Positions 1-8,600 of a stretch of DNA of 64,000 bases are shown in pieces. The DNA comes from Cellulomonas taurus (GTDB lineage: Bacteria; Actinomycetota; Actinomycetes; Actinomycetales; Cellulomonadaceae), in contig NZ_CP051884.1 of NCBI RefSeq assembly GCF_012931845.1, positions 2,170,001 through 2,234,000 on the forward strand. The letters run 5' to 3'. Both the position numbers and the translations under genes were made by a program. Positions within the stretch are counted from its first letter, which is position 1. Each line of letters begins with the position of its first letter. Below the pieces are notes generated by a model that had not been told where the DNA came from, searched no databases, and saw only the letters and a program-made list of their open reading frames with translations.

Positions 1-333
1 TCCGGCACCAGGGTCGGCGGGTCGTCGTGACCGGCCCTGGCGCCCGGGAGTGTCCCCCGCACCCGATTCCCCGGAGTCCCGTGGGGCGCGCCGGGCCGAC
101 GTCCGTCGCGCTGGGGCCTGCGGGGACGAGGACCACGCATCACCGTCCGTCGGCTCCACGGACCAGGCGTCCGACGCGTCAGCGTCGGCGGACCATGCCG
201 GCTCGGCGTCGTCCGATGTCCCCCACGCCTCATCCGCACCGGCCGCGGGCTGCCACGGGTCGTCGTGCACGGACACCGGCGCCCAGGGGTCGTCCCCCGA
301 GGCGCCGGTGTCGTGTGGCCGTGCTGTCGACAT
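1..333 (-). CDS. recX: RecX, N-terminal part only (runs off the window edge)
   Basis: An open frame starts with ATG at 331-333. It shares one base with the recA stop codon (TGATG) and stays open for 111 codons to the window edge. The visible part is an acidic, low-complexity segment rich in Asp, Ala, Ser and Trp, with repeated DDPW/DAW-type motifs, followed by an Arg-rich stretch. It does not yet include a RecX helical repeat. The RecX assignment rests on position: RecX, an inhibitor or modulator of RecA filaments, is encoded directly after recA in most Actinobacteria, often with a long disordered N-terminal extension. The one-base overlap implies translational coupling with recA. A different small acidic protein cannot be excluded without the sequence beyond base 1. 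Confidence 0.7.
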   Translation of the reverse strand, partial: MSTARPHDTGASGDDPWAPVSVHDDPWQPAAGADEAWGTSDDAEPAWSADADASDAWSVEPTDGDAWSSSPQAPARRTSARRAPRDSGESGAGDTPGRQGRSRRPADPGAG

Positions 334-1373
334 CAGAAGTCGACCTTGACCTCCTCGGCGGACTCCGCGTCAGCGGAGACCCCGATGCCGAGCTTGGCCT
401 TGATCTTGCTCTCGATCTCCGCCGCGAGCTCCGGGTTGTCCCGCAGGAAGCCGCGGGCGTTCTCCTTGCCCTGGCCCAGCTGGTCGCTCTCGTAGGTGAA
501 CCAGGAGCCGGACTTGCGCACGATGCCGTGCTCGACACCGAGGTCGATCAGGCTGCCCTCACGGGAGATGCCGACGCCGTAGAGGATGTCGAACTCGGCC
601 TGCTTGAACGGCGGGGCCATCTTGTTCTTGACCACCTTGACCCGGGTGCGGTTACCGACGGCGTCCGAACCCTCCTTCAGGGTCTCGATGCGTCGGATGT
701 CCATCCGGACCGAGGCGTAGAACTTCAGCGCCTTACCACCGGTGGTCGTCTCCGGGGAGCCGAAGAACACACCGATCTTCTCGCGCAGCTGGTTGATGAA
801 GATCGCGGTGGTGCCGGAGGCGTTCAGCGCACCGGTGACCTTCCGCAGGGCCTGGGACATCAGGCGGGCCTGCAGACCCACGTGGCTGTCACCCATCTCG
901 CCCTCGATCTCGGCCTTGGGCACCAGGGCCGCGACCGAGTCGATGACGATGATGTCGATCGCGCCGGAGCGGATCAGCATGTCCATGATCTCGAGCGCCT
1001 GCTCACCGGTGTCCGGCTGGGAGACCAGCAGCGCGTCGGTGTCGACGCCGAGCTTCTTGGCGTAGTCCGGGTCCAGAGCGTGCTCGGCGTCGATGAACGC
1101 GGCGATGCCGCCCTGGCGCTGCGCGTTGGCGACGGCGTGCAGTGCGACGGTCGTCTTACCGGAGGACTCCGGGCCGTAGACCTCGACGATCCGGCCCTTG
1201 GGCAGTCCACCGATGCCCAGCGCGACGTCCAGCGCGATGGAGCCGGTCGGGATGACCTCGACCGGGACCCGCCCCTCCTCGCCGAGGCGCATGATCGAAC
1301 CCTTGCCGAACTGACGGTCGATCTGGCTGAGAGCGGCCTCGAGGGCCTTCTCGCGGTCCTGGGGAGCGGGCAT
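333..1373 (-). CDS. recA: RecA recombinase
   Basis: A full-length 346-residue RecA, the ATP-dependent strand-exchange protein and co-protease for LexA self-cleavage. The Walker A motif GPESSGKT lies at residues 67-74. The Walker B region ([10 protein letters not shown]), the L1/L2 DNA-binding loops (around [18 protein letters not shown] and [21 protein letters not shown]) and an acidic C-terminal tail are all recognisable. No intein interrupts it, unlike in some mycobacteria. The ATG at 1371-1373 has a GAGG-type ribosome site about 7 bases upstream. recX follows with a one-base overlap. The 217-bp upstream region carries both an SOS box and a LexA-independent RecA-NDp-type promoter, so induction by DNA damage through two routes is likely. 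Confidence 0.98.
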   Translation of the reverse strand: MPAPQDREKALEAALSQIDRQFGKGSIMRLGEEGRVPVEVIPTGSIALDVALGIGGLPKGRIVEVYGPESSGKTTVALHAVANAQRQGGIAAFIDAEHALDPDYAKKLGVDTDALLVSQPDTGEQALEIMDMLIRSGAIDIIVIDSVAALVPKAEIEGEMGDSHVGLQARLMSQALRKVTGALNASGTTAIFINQLREKIGVFFGSPETTTGGKALKFYASVRMDIRRIETLKEGSDAVGNRTRVKVVKNKMAPPFKQAEFDILYGVGISREGSLIDLGVEHGIVRKSGSWFTYESDQLGQGKENARGFLRDNPELAAEIESKIKAKLGIGVSADAESAEEVKVDF

Positions 1374-1444
1374 GTGTCCACCTCGTCGATATCGAGCAGC
1401 GTCTCTCGCTGCGCCTACTGGGGCTGGTCTTGGATGCTGCGACG

Positions 1445-1467
1445 ACGGTATGCCCGACCACCGACAT
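1445..1467 (-). promoter_or_regulatory. RecA-NDp / PafBC-type promoter of recA
   Basis: Read on the minus strand the site is ATGTCGGTG, 8 bases, TACCGT. The published mycobacterial LexA-independent DNA-damage motif is TTGTCRGTG-N8-TANNNT, so 8 of 9 upstream bases, the exact 8-base spacer and the -10 pattern agree. Transcription would start near 1438, about 65 bases before recA. That PafBC is the activator is inferred from mycobacteria. Confidence 0.75.
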
Positions 1468-1560
1468 GCCCCGCGAGACCGTCCACAGCAGGCGACACCA
1501 CCCCCGGTTGGGGACGGGACGTGCCTGCGGTGATCGCACCTCGCGGTGTCATCACGGACG

Positions 1561-1583
1561 ACTGTAGCCGAACATCTGTTCGA
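1561..1583 (-). promoter_or_regulatory. LexA (SOS) box with overlapping recA promoter
   Basis: Positions 1568-1583 read CCGAACATCTGTTCGA, with the GAAC-N4-GTTC core of the actinobacterial LexA operator. On the minus strand a -10 hexamer TACAGT (1561-1566) lies just downstream. The operator therefore occupies the -35/-10 spacer, the usual arrangement for LexA repression. The transcript would have a leader of about 180 bases before recA. Confidence 0.85.
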
Positions 1584-1590
1584 TTGACCC

Positions 1591-2394
1591 TCAGCCGTCG
1601 GTCGGAGTGTCGGAGTCGTCCAGCGGCAGTCGCAGCCGCTCCCCCGGCATCAGCACGCTGCCCCGCAGCCCCTCCCGCGCGAGGGCCGCACCGAAGGCCG
1701 GGCCACCCCGGTCCATCCAGCCCGGCGGCAGCCGACGCGAGGCGGGCGCGTGCAGCGTCCCCCAGTGGATCGGCACCGCGTGCCGGGCGCCCACCAGCGC
1801 ACACACCCGGGCCGCCTGCACCGGGTCGAGGTGCCCACCGGACAGCCGCGGACCCCACCCGCCCACCGGCACCAGGGCGAGGTCGATCGGCCCCTCGGCG
1901 ATCTCCGGCAGCTCACGCATCTCCGGGAACGGGGCGGTGTCCCCGGCGAACCACACCCGCAGACCGGGGGTGGTGATCAGGAAGCCGTTCGCCGCGTTCG
2001 GCCGGTGCGGCATCGGACGATGACCGTGCACGGCGGTGACGGGGCGCACCCGGGCCGCCCCGTCCCCCACCGGGGACCACTCCCCGGCGGTGATGCCGCG
2101 AGCGCCGGTGATTCCGTGGCCGGTCAGCCAGTGTGCGTTGGCCGGGGCGGTGAGCACCGGGGTGCCGCCGAGCAACCGCAAGGAGCCGAGCTCGGCGTGG
2201 TCGTGGTGCAGGTGCGAGAGCAGCACCGCGTCGGTGCCCGCCCAATCGCCGGGACGGGGCGGTGCCGCACGGCGCCGGAGCAGCCCCGCGTGCGGTCGCA
2301 GCAGCGGGTCGGTGAGCAGGCGGGTGCCACCGATGTCCAGCACGACGGTGGCGTGGCCGAGCCAGCGCACCGTGATCCGGTCCGGTGCGGCCAC
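1591..2394 (-). CDS. Metallo-beta-lactamase-fold hydrolase (UlaG/NAPE-PLD-like)
   Basis: A 267-residue protein with the MBL metal-binding motif HLHHDH at residues 61-66. A WLGHATV N-terminal motif, a central FAGDTA motif and a late H-W motif (VPIHWGT) are also present. This arrangement is typical of the L-ascorbate-6-phosphate lactonase/NAPE-PLD-like branch acting on phosphodiester or lactone bonds; the substrate is unknown. I chose the GTG at 2392-2394 because GGAGGGG sits 6 bases upstream. An earlier GTG at 2421 would overlap the preceding gene's stop by four bases (GTGA) but lacks a ribosome site. It is probably co-transcribed with the membrane phosphatase-like gene upstream. Confidence 0.75.
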   Translation of the reverse strand: MAAPDRITVRWLGHATVVLDIGGTRLLTDPLLRPHAGLLRRRAAPPRPGDWAGTDAVLLSHLHHDHAELGSLRLLGGTPVLTAPANAHWLTGHGITGARGITAGEWSPVGDGAARVRPVTAVHGHRPMPHRPNAANGFLITTPGLRVWFAGDTAPFPEMRELPEIAEGPIDLALVPVGGWGPRLSGGHLDPVQAARVCALVGARHAVPIHWGTLHAPASRRLPPGWMDRGGPAFGAALAREGLRGSVLMPGERLRLPLDDSDTPTDG

Positions 2395-2417
2395 GTGGGT
2401 CCCCTCCGGCGCCCCGG

Positions 2418-4613
2418 TCACGGTCGGCGCCCCGGCTGCTGGGTTCGGGCCGTCACCCCGTCGCGCAGGCCGAGCTGCCCCGCCCAGCGCACGAGCTGCC
2501 GGTGGACGGCGTCCGCGCCGACCAGGATGCCGAACTCGGGGTCCACCAGATCCGGGTCGAGGGCCAGTTCGGTCGGGTGCAGCAGCACGGCGGCGTTCTG
2601 CGCGCCGCCGATCCCGCCGTGGGATCCGACCTGCCCCTCGAAGGCGTGCACCCACCCCTCGGGGGTCAGCTCGGACACCAGCACCAGATCGCCGACGTTG
2701 CCGAGCCGACCGAGGCGGCGCAGATCGGCTGCCGCGTGCGGCCCGAACGGGGCGAGCGGGTCGATGCCCTCGACGACGGTCGCGTCGGTCTCCGTCGCCG
2801 CCTCGCCCGATGCGCGGTCCGGGTGGTCGCTCGGCACCCCACGCATGCCCCGCTCCAGCCAGGCGATCCCGGCCGGACCGACCGCCGCCAGCCCGTGCGC
2901 CACCGTGTCGACCAGCACCACCGCGATCCCCGGACTCGCGGCGAGCCCGCCGACCAGCCCCGGCCAGCGTGCGTCGATCTGCTCCAGCGTCAGACGGGAC
3001 TCGGCCCGGGGGAACCACACCATGCCGAGATTGCCCGACCCGGTGACCGCCACGTCCGGCGGCGGGGAGCCGGTGCGCACCCCGGCGGGTCGGCTGCTGT
3101 CGGCGTGCAGATCGCCCGAGCGGTCCTTGCCCTGCGGCCCCAGCACCACCGAGCGGTCCTCGCCATGCGCCTGCACCGTGGCGAGGAAGGCGTTCAGCGG
3201 TCCCCACTCCTCGTCGCCCGACGCCTGGACGGCGTCCAGACCCGGCTCCGCCATCAGGCGGTGCACCACGGCGGGCAGCGTCTCCCCCGTGACCTGCTCG
3301 AAGGTGGGGCCGAGCGTCTGGCCGTGATCCGACAGCACCACCACCCGGTAGTCCCGCGGCGCCACCTCGCGCACCCGGTCCAGGGTGCCGAGCACCCGGT
3401 CCAGACCTTCCAGCGATCGCAGCGACTCCGGGCGGGTCGGTCCGGCGTGGTGCGCGATCTCGTCGTAGTCGACCAGGGAGAGATAGACCACCGGCACGCC
3501 GCGGACCAGCTGCTCGGCGGTGAGGGCGGTGGCGAGGTCGCGCAGCAGCACATTGGTGATCCCGCGCAGCAGCACGTACCAGCCGCGCCGCGGCACCCGG
3601 GGGCGCACGTCGCGCAGGCGTTGCCGGCGGCCCTGGTACAGCTCCTTGACCACCTCGCCGATGGTGAGGGTGACGGCGCGGGCCAGGACGAACGGGCTGG
3701 CGAAGAAGCGCAGGTACGGAGCACCCGGTCCGATCCCCCGTCGGGCCTGGCTCATCACCAGGAACTGGCGTTCCGCGTCCCCGGAGAACATCGTCGCGAC
3801 CGCGGCACCGCCACCCGCCAGCAGCCCCGCGCCGTCGGTCAGTCGCCGTTCCACCATCGCGGCGTCGTCGGGATGGTTCGTCACCACCAGCCGCCCGGCG
3901 GCCCGGTCCCACCACCGGAAGGAACACACCTGGTCGGCCGCCCCGTGCAGGATGCCCGCCTGGCTGGCCGGGGTGGTGGCGGGGATGCGCGCCCACCAGT
4001 GGTCGGGTCGGTGGCTGCCGGCGGTGACCCAGCTCGCCATGGTGGGCACCAGCCCGGCGTCCACGGCCTGCGCCAGCACCGGGGCGGCCACCCCGTCGAG
4101 CTGCACCACCAGCAGGCCCGGGGGACGTTCCCGCCAACCCTCGACCGCCCCGCCCTCGCCGGATCGGCGCGCCCGGGAGCGTGCCCGCCGGAGCACGTCG
4201 CCGACCACGTAGTCCGAATCGCCCGCACCCCACACCCAGCGCCCGATCGCCATCGCCACCGCGGTGACCACCAGGACGCCGACCGCCGCCCACGCGTTGC
4301 GCACGTGCACCCCGGGCACCGCCCAGAGCGCGAACCACGCGACGAGCACCTGCGCGCCCAGTCCGGCCGCCAGCGCGCCCATCGCACCGCCGACCCGGGC
4401 CAGCACGCGCAGCGAGGGACGCAGCACCAGGTCGCCCAGTCCGACGAGCAGGGCGACCAGCAGCACCGAACCCGGGTTGCTGGCGCTCACCCCGTCGACC
4501 AGTGCGATGCCGACACCCAGGCCGAGCGCCGTCACCGCCAGGCCGAGCAGCACGTCGGCGAGGTCGCTCAGCGTGATGGCCCACCAGCGCCGCAACGGAA
4601 GACGACCGGTCAT
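2418..4613 (-). CDS. Membrane protein: holin-like N-terminus fused to alkaline-phosphatase-superfamily domain
   Basis: A 731-residue protein. Residues 1-125 form about four transmembrane segments resembling the phage-holin-family (small integral membrane) fold. From about residue 165 there is an alkaline-phosphatase-superfamily domain, with a first metal-ligand motif LLVVQLDGV, an S-L-V-D-Y-D-E-I-A-H-H motif and VVLSDHGQT near the C-terminal half. These are the metal-binding features of nucleotide pyrophosphatase/phosphodiesterase and PglZ-like enzymes. The catalytic domain is most likely membrane-anchored and facing the cell envelope. Substrate and role are unknown. Start: ATG at 4613, with CACCCT six bases upstream (possible leaderless start) and only a close GAGG as an alternative ribosome site. 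Confidence 0.75.
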   Translation of the reverse strand: MTGRLPLRRWWAITLSDLADVLLGLAVTALGLGVGIALVDGVSASNPGSVLLVALLVGLGDLVLRPSLRVLARVGGAMGALAAGLGAQVLVAWFALWAVPGVHVRNAWAAVGVLVVTAVAMAIGRWVWGAGDSDYVVGDVLRRARSRARRSGEGGAVEGWRERPPGLLVVQLDGVAAPVLAQAVDAGLVPTMASWVTAGSHRPDHWWARIPATTPASQAGILHGAADQVCSFRWWDRAAGRLVVTNHPDDAAMVERRLTDGAGLLAGGGAAVATMFSGDAERQFLVMSQARRGIGPGAPYLRFFASPFVLARAVTLTIGEVVKELYQGRRQRLRDVRPRVPRRGWYVLLRGITNVLLRDLATALTAEQLVRGVPVVYLSLVDYDEIAHHAGPTRPESLRSLEGLDRVLGTLDRVREVAPRDYRVVVLSDHGQTLGPTFEQVTGETLPAVVHRLMAEPGLDAVQASGDEEWGPLNAFLATVQAHGEDRSVVLGPQGKDRSGDLHADSSRPAGVRTGSPPPDVAVTGSGNLGMVWFPRAESRLTLEQIDARWPGLVGGLAASPGIAVVLVDTVAHGLAAVGPAGIAWLERGMRGVPSDHPDRASGEAATETDATVVEGIDPLAPFGPHAAADLRRLGRLGNVGDLVLVSELTPEGWVHAFEGQVGSHGGIGGAQNAAVLLHPTELALDPDLVDPEFGILVGADAVHRQLVRWAGQLGLRDGVTARTQQPGRRP

Positions 4614-4640
4614 GTCCTCAGGGTGCCACGGGCCGACCGG

Positions 4641-4874
4641 TCAGCGACGGGGCGGTGCCTGACGGTGCTGATCGGTGCCCCAGCGCTGGGCGTCCGGCAC
4701 GTCCAGCTCGTCGCACAGCGCGTGCCAGATGTCCCGAGGTTCGACGCCCTGCTCCATCGCGCGCTCGGCCGTGACGCCGCCGAGCGCGGGCAGCACGTAC
4801 TCGCGCACCAGCGAGCGGCCGTGGGCGCTGCCGAACACCTCGTCGACCAACTGCCAGAACTCCCGATACCGCAC
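4641..4874 (-). CDS. DUF3046 family protein
   Basis: A 77-residue protein with the family pattern RYREFWQLVDEVFGSAHGR, then LGG-x-TA and a DVPDAQRWG C-terminal motif. DUF3046 proteins are small actinobacterial proteins of unknown function that are usually found close to recA, as here. The GTG at 4872-4874 is preceded by GGGAG six bases upstream and matches the usual family length. A longer frame beginning at 4913 adds 13 residues not seen in the family. Confidence 0.8.
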   Translation of the reverse strand: MRYREFWQLVDEVFGSAHGRSLVREYVLPALGGVTAERAMEQGVEPRDIWHALCDELDVPDAQRWGTDQHRQAPPRR

Positions 4875-4937
4875 CGACGTCTCCCGCTCCGCGTCACCCC
4901 GGGCTCGGTCCACCGCCCGCCGGGTCGACCGCCGAGG

Positions 4938-5582
4938 TTAGTCCGCGCTCGCGCGGGCCGCGAGCAGGGCCGCCCCGTCCCCTGTCAGCCGTGCCACCGC
5001 GGTCGGGCGACCCGCCATCGCCTGCACCAGGTCGAGGGTCGTCCCGCGGACCGTCGGCCCGTCACCGGCGGCGAAGGCGCTGTCGGTGGCGACCCATCGC
5101 AGACCCCGGGCAGCGGTGCGCGAGGGCACCGCAAAGTCCTTCCGGACATATCCCGCCGCCACCGCGGCGACCCGCTCGGGGTCCGGGCGGGTGGCGATGC
5201 CCACTGGTTCGCGGATGTCCGCCTGGTGCACGATCACCTCGCCGAGCCAGGCCCAGAGGTCCCCGGTGGGCGCGATCCGGCTCTGGGTCGCGGCCTCGAA
5301 GCGGGCCAGGGTCTCCGCCGGGCCGGCGCCACGGTGCTCGGCCAGGCGACGGTCGTTGTGCAGAGCCGGGTCGAACCGCGCCCCGACGATGCTCCGCAGC
5401 CAGGCCCAGCGTCCGGTGGTCGCCGCGGCGGTCAGGTGGGCGACCACGTCCTGCACCGACCACCGGTCGCACAGGGATGGGGCGGCCCATTGCTCGGGGG
5501 CCAGGGCGCGCAGGTCCGCGGCCAGCGACACCCGCTCGTCGACGATCATGTCCCAGGAGATGGCGGCGCCGCGTGTCGTCAT
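4938..5582 (-). CDS. Mycothiol-dependent maleylpyruvate isomerase-family (DinB-like) protein
   Basis: A 214-residue protein of the actinobacterial TIGR03083/DinB-like superfamily. An N-terminal four-helix region has the pattern DRWSVQDVVAHLTAAA (putative metal-ligand His49) and a second motif GEVIVHQADIREPVG, followed by a C-terminal SCP2-like segment with GDGAALLAARA. Family members bind a divalent metal and use mycothiol, or have unknown thiol-linked functions; the substrate is not predictable here. The ATG at 5580-5582 is supported by CAGGGT seven bases upstream. The gene is divergent from lhr with only 115 bases between the start codons, so both promoters lie back to back. Confidence 0.7.
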   Translation of the reverse strand: MTTRGAAISWDMIVDERVSLAADLRALAPEQWAAPSLCDRWSVQDVVAHLTAAATTGRWAWLRSIVGARFDPALHNDRRLAEHRGAGPAETLARFEAATQSRIAPTGDLWAWLGEVIVHQADIREPVGIATRPDPERVAAVAAGYVRKDFAVPSRTAARGLRWVATDSAFAAGDGPTVRGTTLDLVQAMAGRPTAVARLTGDGAALLAARASAD

Positions 5583-5668
5583 GGCCACCACCCTGACGTA
5601 CCGCGGTCCGCAGCACCAGACGCAGGACGGCGAGCCGCGAGCAGCGCCGCCCCCTCCCCACGGCGCGG

Positions 5669-5691
5669 ATGTCGGACCCCCGGGCCAGAAT
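5669..5691 (+). promoter_or_regulatory. Putative RecA-NDp-like promoter giving a leaderless lhr mRNA
   Basis: ATGTCGGAC, 8 bases, CAGAAT. The upstream element matches the RecA-NDp motif at 6 of 9 bases with the exact 8-base spacer, and the hexamer departs from TANNNT only at its first base. It ends six bases before the lhr GTG, placing the transcription start at or next to the start codon. There is no Shine-Dalgarno sequence. Confidence 0.45.
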
Positions 5692-5697
5692 GAGCCG

Positions 5698-8600
5698 GTG
5701 ACCAGCAGCGAGCGCCCCGCACCCGATGACGTGCTCGGACGGTTCTCCCCGGCCACCCAGGACTGGTTCCGCGGGGCCTTCGCGGAACCGACCGCCGCAC
5801 AGGCGGGGGCCTGGGACGCGGTCTCGACCGGGCGGCACGCGCTGGTGGTCGCGCCGACCGGGTCGGGCAAGACCCTGGCGGCCTTCCTGTGGGCGCTGGA
5901 CGGGATCCTCAGCGGCCGGGTGGCACGGGGGGCGTCGGGGGCGTCGGAGGCCCCGCAGCAGGACGAGCCGATGCAGCGCTGCCACGTGCTCTATATCTCG
6001 CCGCTGAAGGCCCTGGCGACCGACGTCGAGCGCAACCTGCGCTCCCCGCTGGTCGGCATCCGGCAGGCCGCCACCCGCCGCGGCCTGGACCTGCCGGACG
6101 TCACGGTCGGGGTGCGGACCGGGGACACCCCACCGGCCGAGCGGCGCGCGTTCGCGACCAAGCCGCCGGACATCCTGATCACCACGCCGGAGTCGCTGTT
6201 CCTGGTGCTGACCTCCGCCGCCCGCTCGGGGCTCTCCGGCGTGCGCACGGTCATCATCGACGAGATCCACGCCGTGGCCGGGACCAAGCGCGGCGCGCAC
6301 CTGGCCGCCTCGTTGGAGCGTCTGGACGCCCTGCTGGACCGCCCCGGTGGCCCCGGGCCCGCGCAGCGTGTCGGGCTCTCCGCGACCGTGACGCCGGTGG
6401 ATCGGGTGGCCGGGTTCCTGTCCGGCGCGCGCCTGCCGGCGGACGGTGGCCGTGAGGTCGTGGTGGTGCAGCCGGCGTCCAGCAAGGTGATCGACGTCGA
6501 CGTGGTCGTCCCGGTGCCGGACCTGTCCGACCTGGCCTCGGCGCCGGACCTCGGTGCCGGTGGGCCGTCCACCGACCGCCTCGACCCTCTGCCCGAGGGC
6601 GAACGCGACCTGACCGGGCAGGCAGCCGGGCCCGGCGGGGCGGTCAGCCGACCGTCCATCTGGCCGCACGTCGAGGAACGGGTGGTCGATCTGGTCGCCG
6701 CGCACCGTTCCACCCTGGTCTTCACCAACTCCCGGCGGGGCGCCGAACGGCTGACCGCCCGGATGAACGAGATCTGGGCCCAGCGCCAGGGCGAGGACCT
6801 GCCGGACCACGGGGAGGTGCATCCCGCGCAGGCGATCGGCCAGTCCGGCGCGGCGGTGGGCGTGGACACCCGCGAGGCCGACGGGATCATCGCCCGGGCG
6901 CACCACGGGTCGATGAGCCGCGCCGAGCGCACTCGCACCGAGTCCGAGCTCAAGGCGGGTCGGCTGCCCGCGGTGGTGGCGACCAGCTCGCTGGAGCTCG
7001 GCATCGACATGGGCGCGGTGGACCTGGTGGTGCAGGTCGGCGCTCCCCCGTCGGCGGCCAGTGGCCTGCAACGGATCGGCCGGGCCGGGCACCAGGTGGG
7101 TGCGGTCTCGCACGGGGTGGTGTTCCCGGCCTTCCGCGGCGACCTGGTCCCGGCGGCGGTGACCGCCGAACGGATGCGGGCCGGGCTGATCGAGCCGGTG
7201 TCGGTGCCGGCCAACCCGCTGGACGTGCTGGCGCAGCAGATCGTCGCGATGGTGGCGACCGAGGACTGGTCGGTGGCGGAGCTGGCGACGGTGCTGCGCC
7301 GGTCGGCCCCGTTCGCCACCCTCGGCGAGGGAACCCTGCGCGCGGTGCTGGACATGCTGGCCGGGCGCTACCCGTCGGAGGAGTTCGCCGAGCTGCGGCC
7401 CCGGATCGTCTGGGACCGGGCGGCGGACGTGCTGACCGCCCGGCCGGGGGCGTTGCGGCTCGCGGTGACCAGCGGGGGCACCATCCCCGACCGCGGGCTG
7501 TACGGCGTGTTCCTGGCCACCGGCTCCGAGACCGCCGACGTGCCGGTGGACGCCGAGCGGTCGGGCGGTCAGCTGCGCGGCGGCAAGCGGGTCGGCGAGC
7601 TGGACGAGGAGATGGTCTACGAGTCCCGGGTGGGCGACACCTTCACCCTCGGGTCGAGCACCTGGCGGATCGAGGACATCACCCCGGACCGGGTGCTGGT
7701 GACCCCCGCGCCCGGGCTGCCTGGCCGGTTGCCGTTCTGGAAGGGCGACTCCCAGGGCCGTCCGGCCACCCTCGGCCGGGCGATGGGTGCCTGGTCCCGG
7801 GAGGTCGCGGCCCTGCCGGACGACCAGGCACGGGAGCGAGTGACCGCCGCCGGGCTGGACGAGTGGGCGGGCGACAATCTGCTGGCCTACCTGCGGGAGC
7901 AGCGGGAGGCGACCGGGGCGCTGCCCAGCGACGACACGATCGTGGTGGAACGCTTCCGGGACGAGCTCGGCGACTGGCGGGTGGTGGTGCACTCCCCCTA
8001 CGGGGCCCGGGTGCACGCCCCGTGGGCGCTGGTGGTCGGCGCGCGGCTCCGGGAACGCTTCGGGGTGGACGCGGCCGCGATGCACGCCGACGACGGGATC
8101 GTGCTCCGGCTGCCGGACATGATCGCCTCGGGCGACTTCCTCGCCGACCTGCTCGGCACCGGACCCGCCGAGGGCGCCGGCGACGACTCCCCGGTCAGCA
8201 CCGAGGACCTGCTGATCGAACCCGAGGAAGTGCCGAACGCCGTCCGCACCGAACTGGGTGGCTCGGCGATGTTCGGCGCGCGCTTCCGCGAGGCGGCAGC
8301 ACGGGCGCTGCTGCTGCCGCGCCGACGTCCCGACCGCCGACAGCCGCTGTGGCAGCAGCGGCAGCGGTCGGCCCAGCTGCTGTCGGTCGCCTCGCGCTAC
8401 CCGGACTTCCCGATCCTGTTGGAGGCGGTCCGCGAGTGCCTGCAGGACGACTTCGACGTGGACGCGCTGGTCGAGATCATGCGCGACGTCCAGGCGGGTC
8501 GGATCCGGGTCGTCGAGGTGACCACCACCCGGCCCTCGCCGTTCGCCCAGTCCCTGTTGTTCGGCTACACCGCCCAGTTCCTCTACGACGGTGACGCCCC

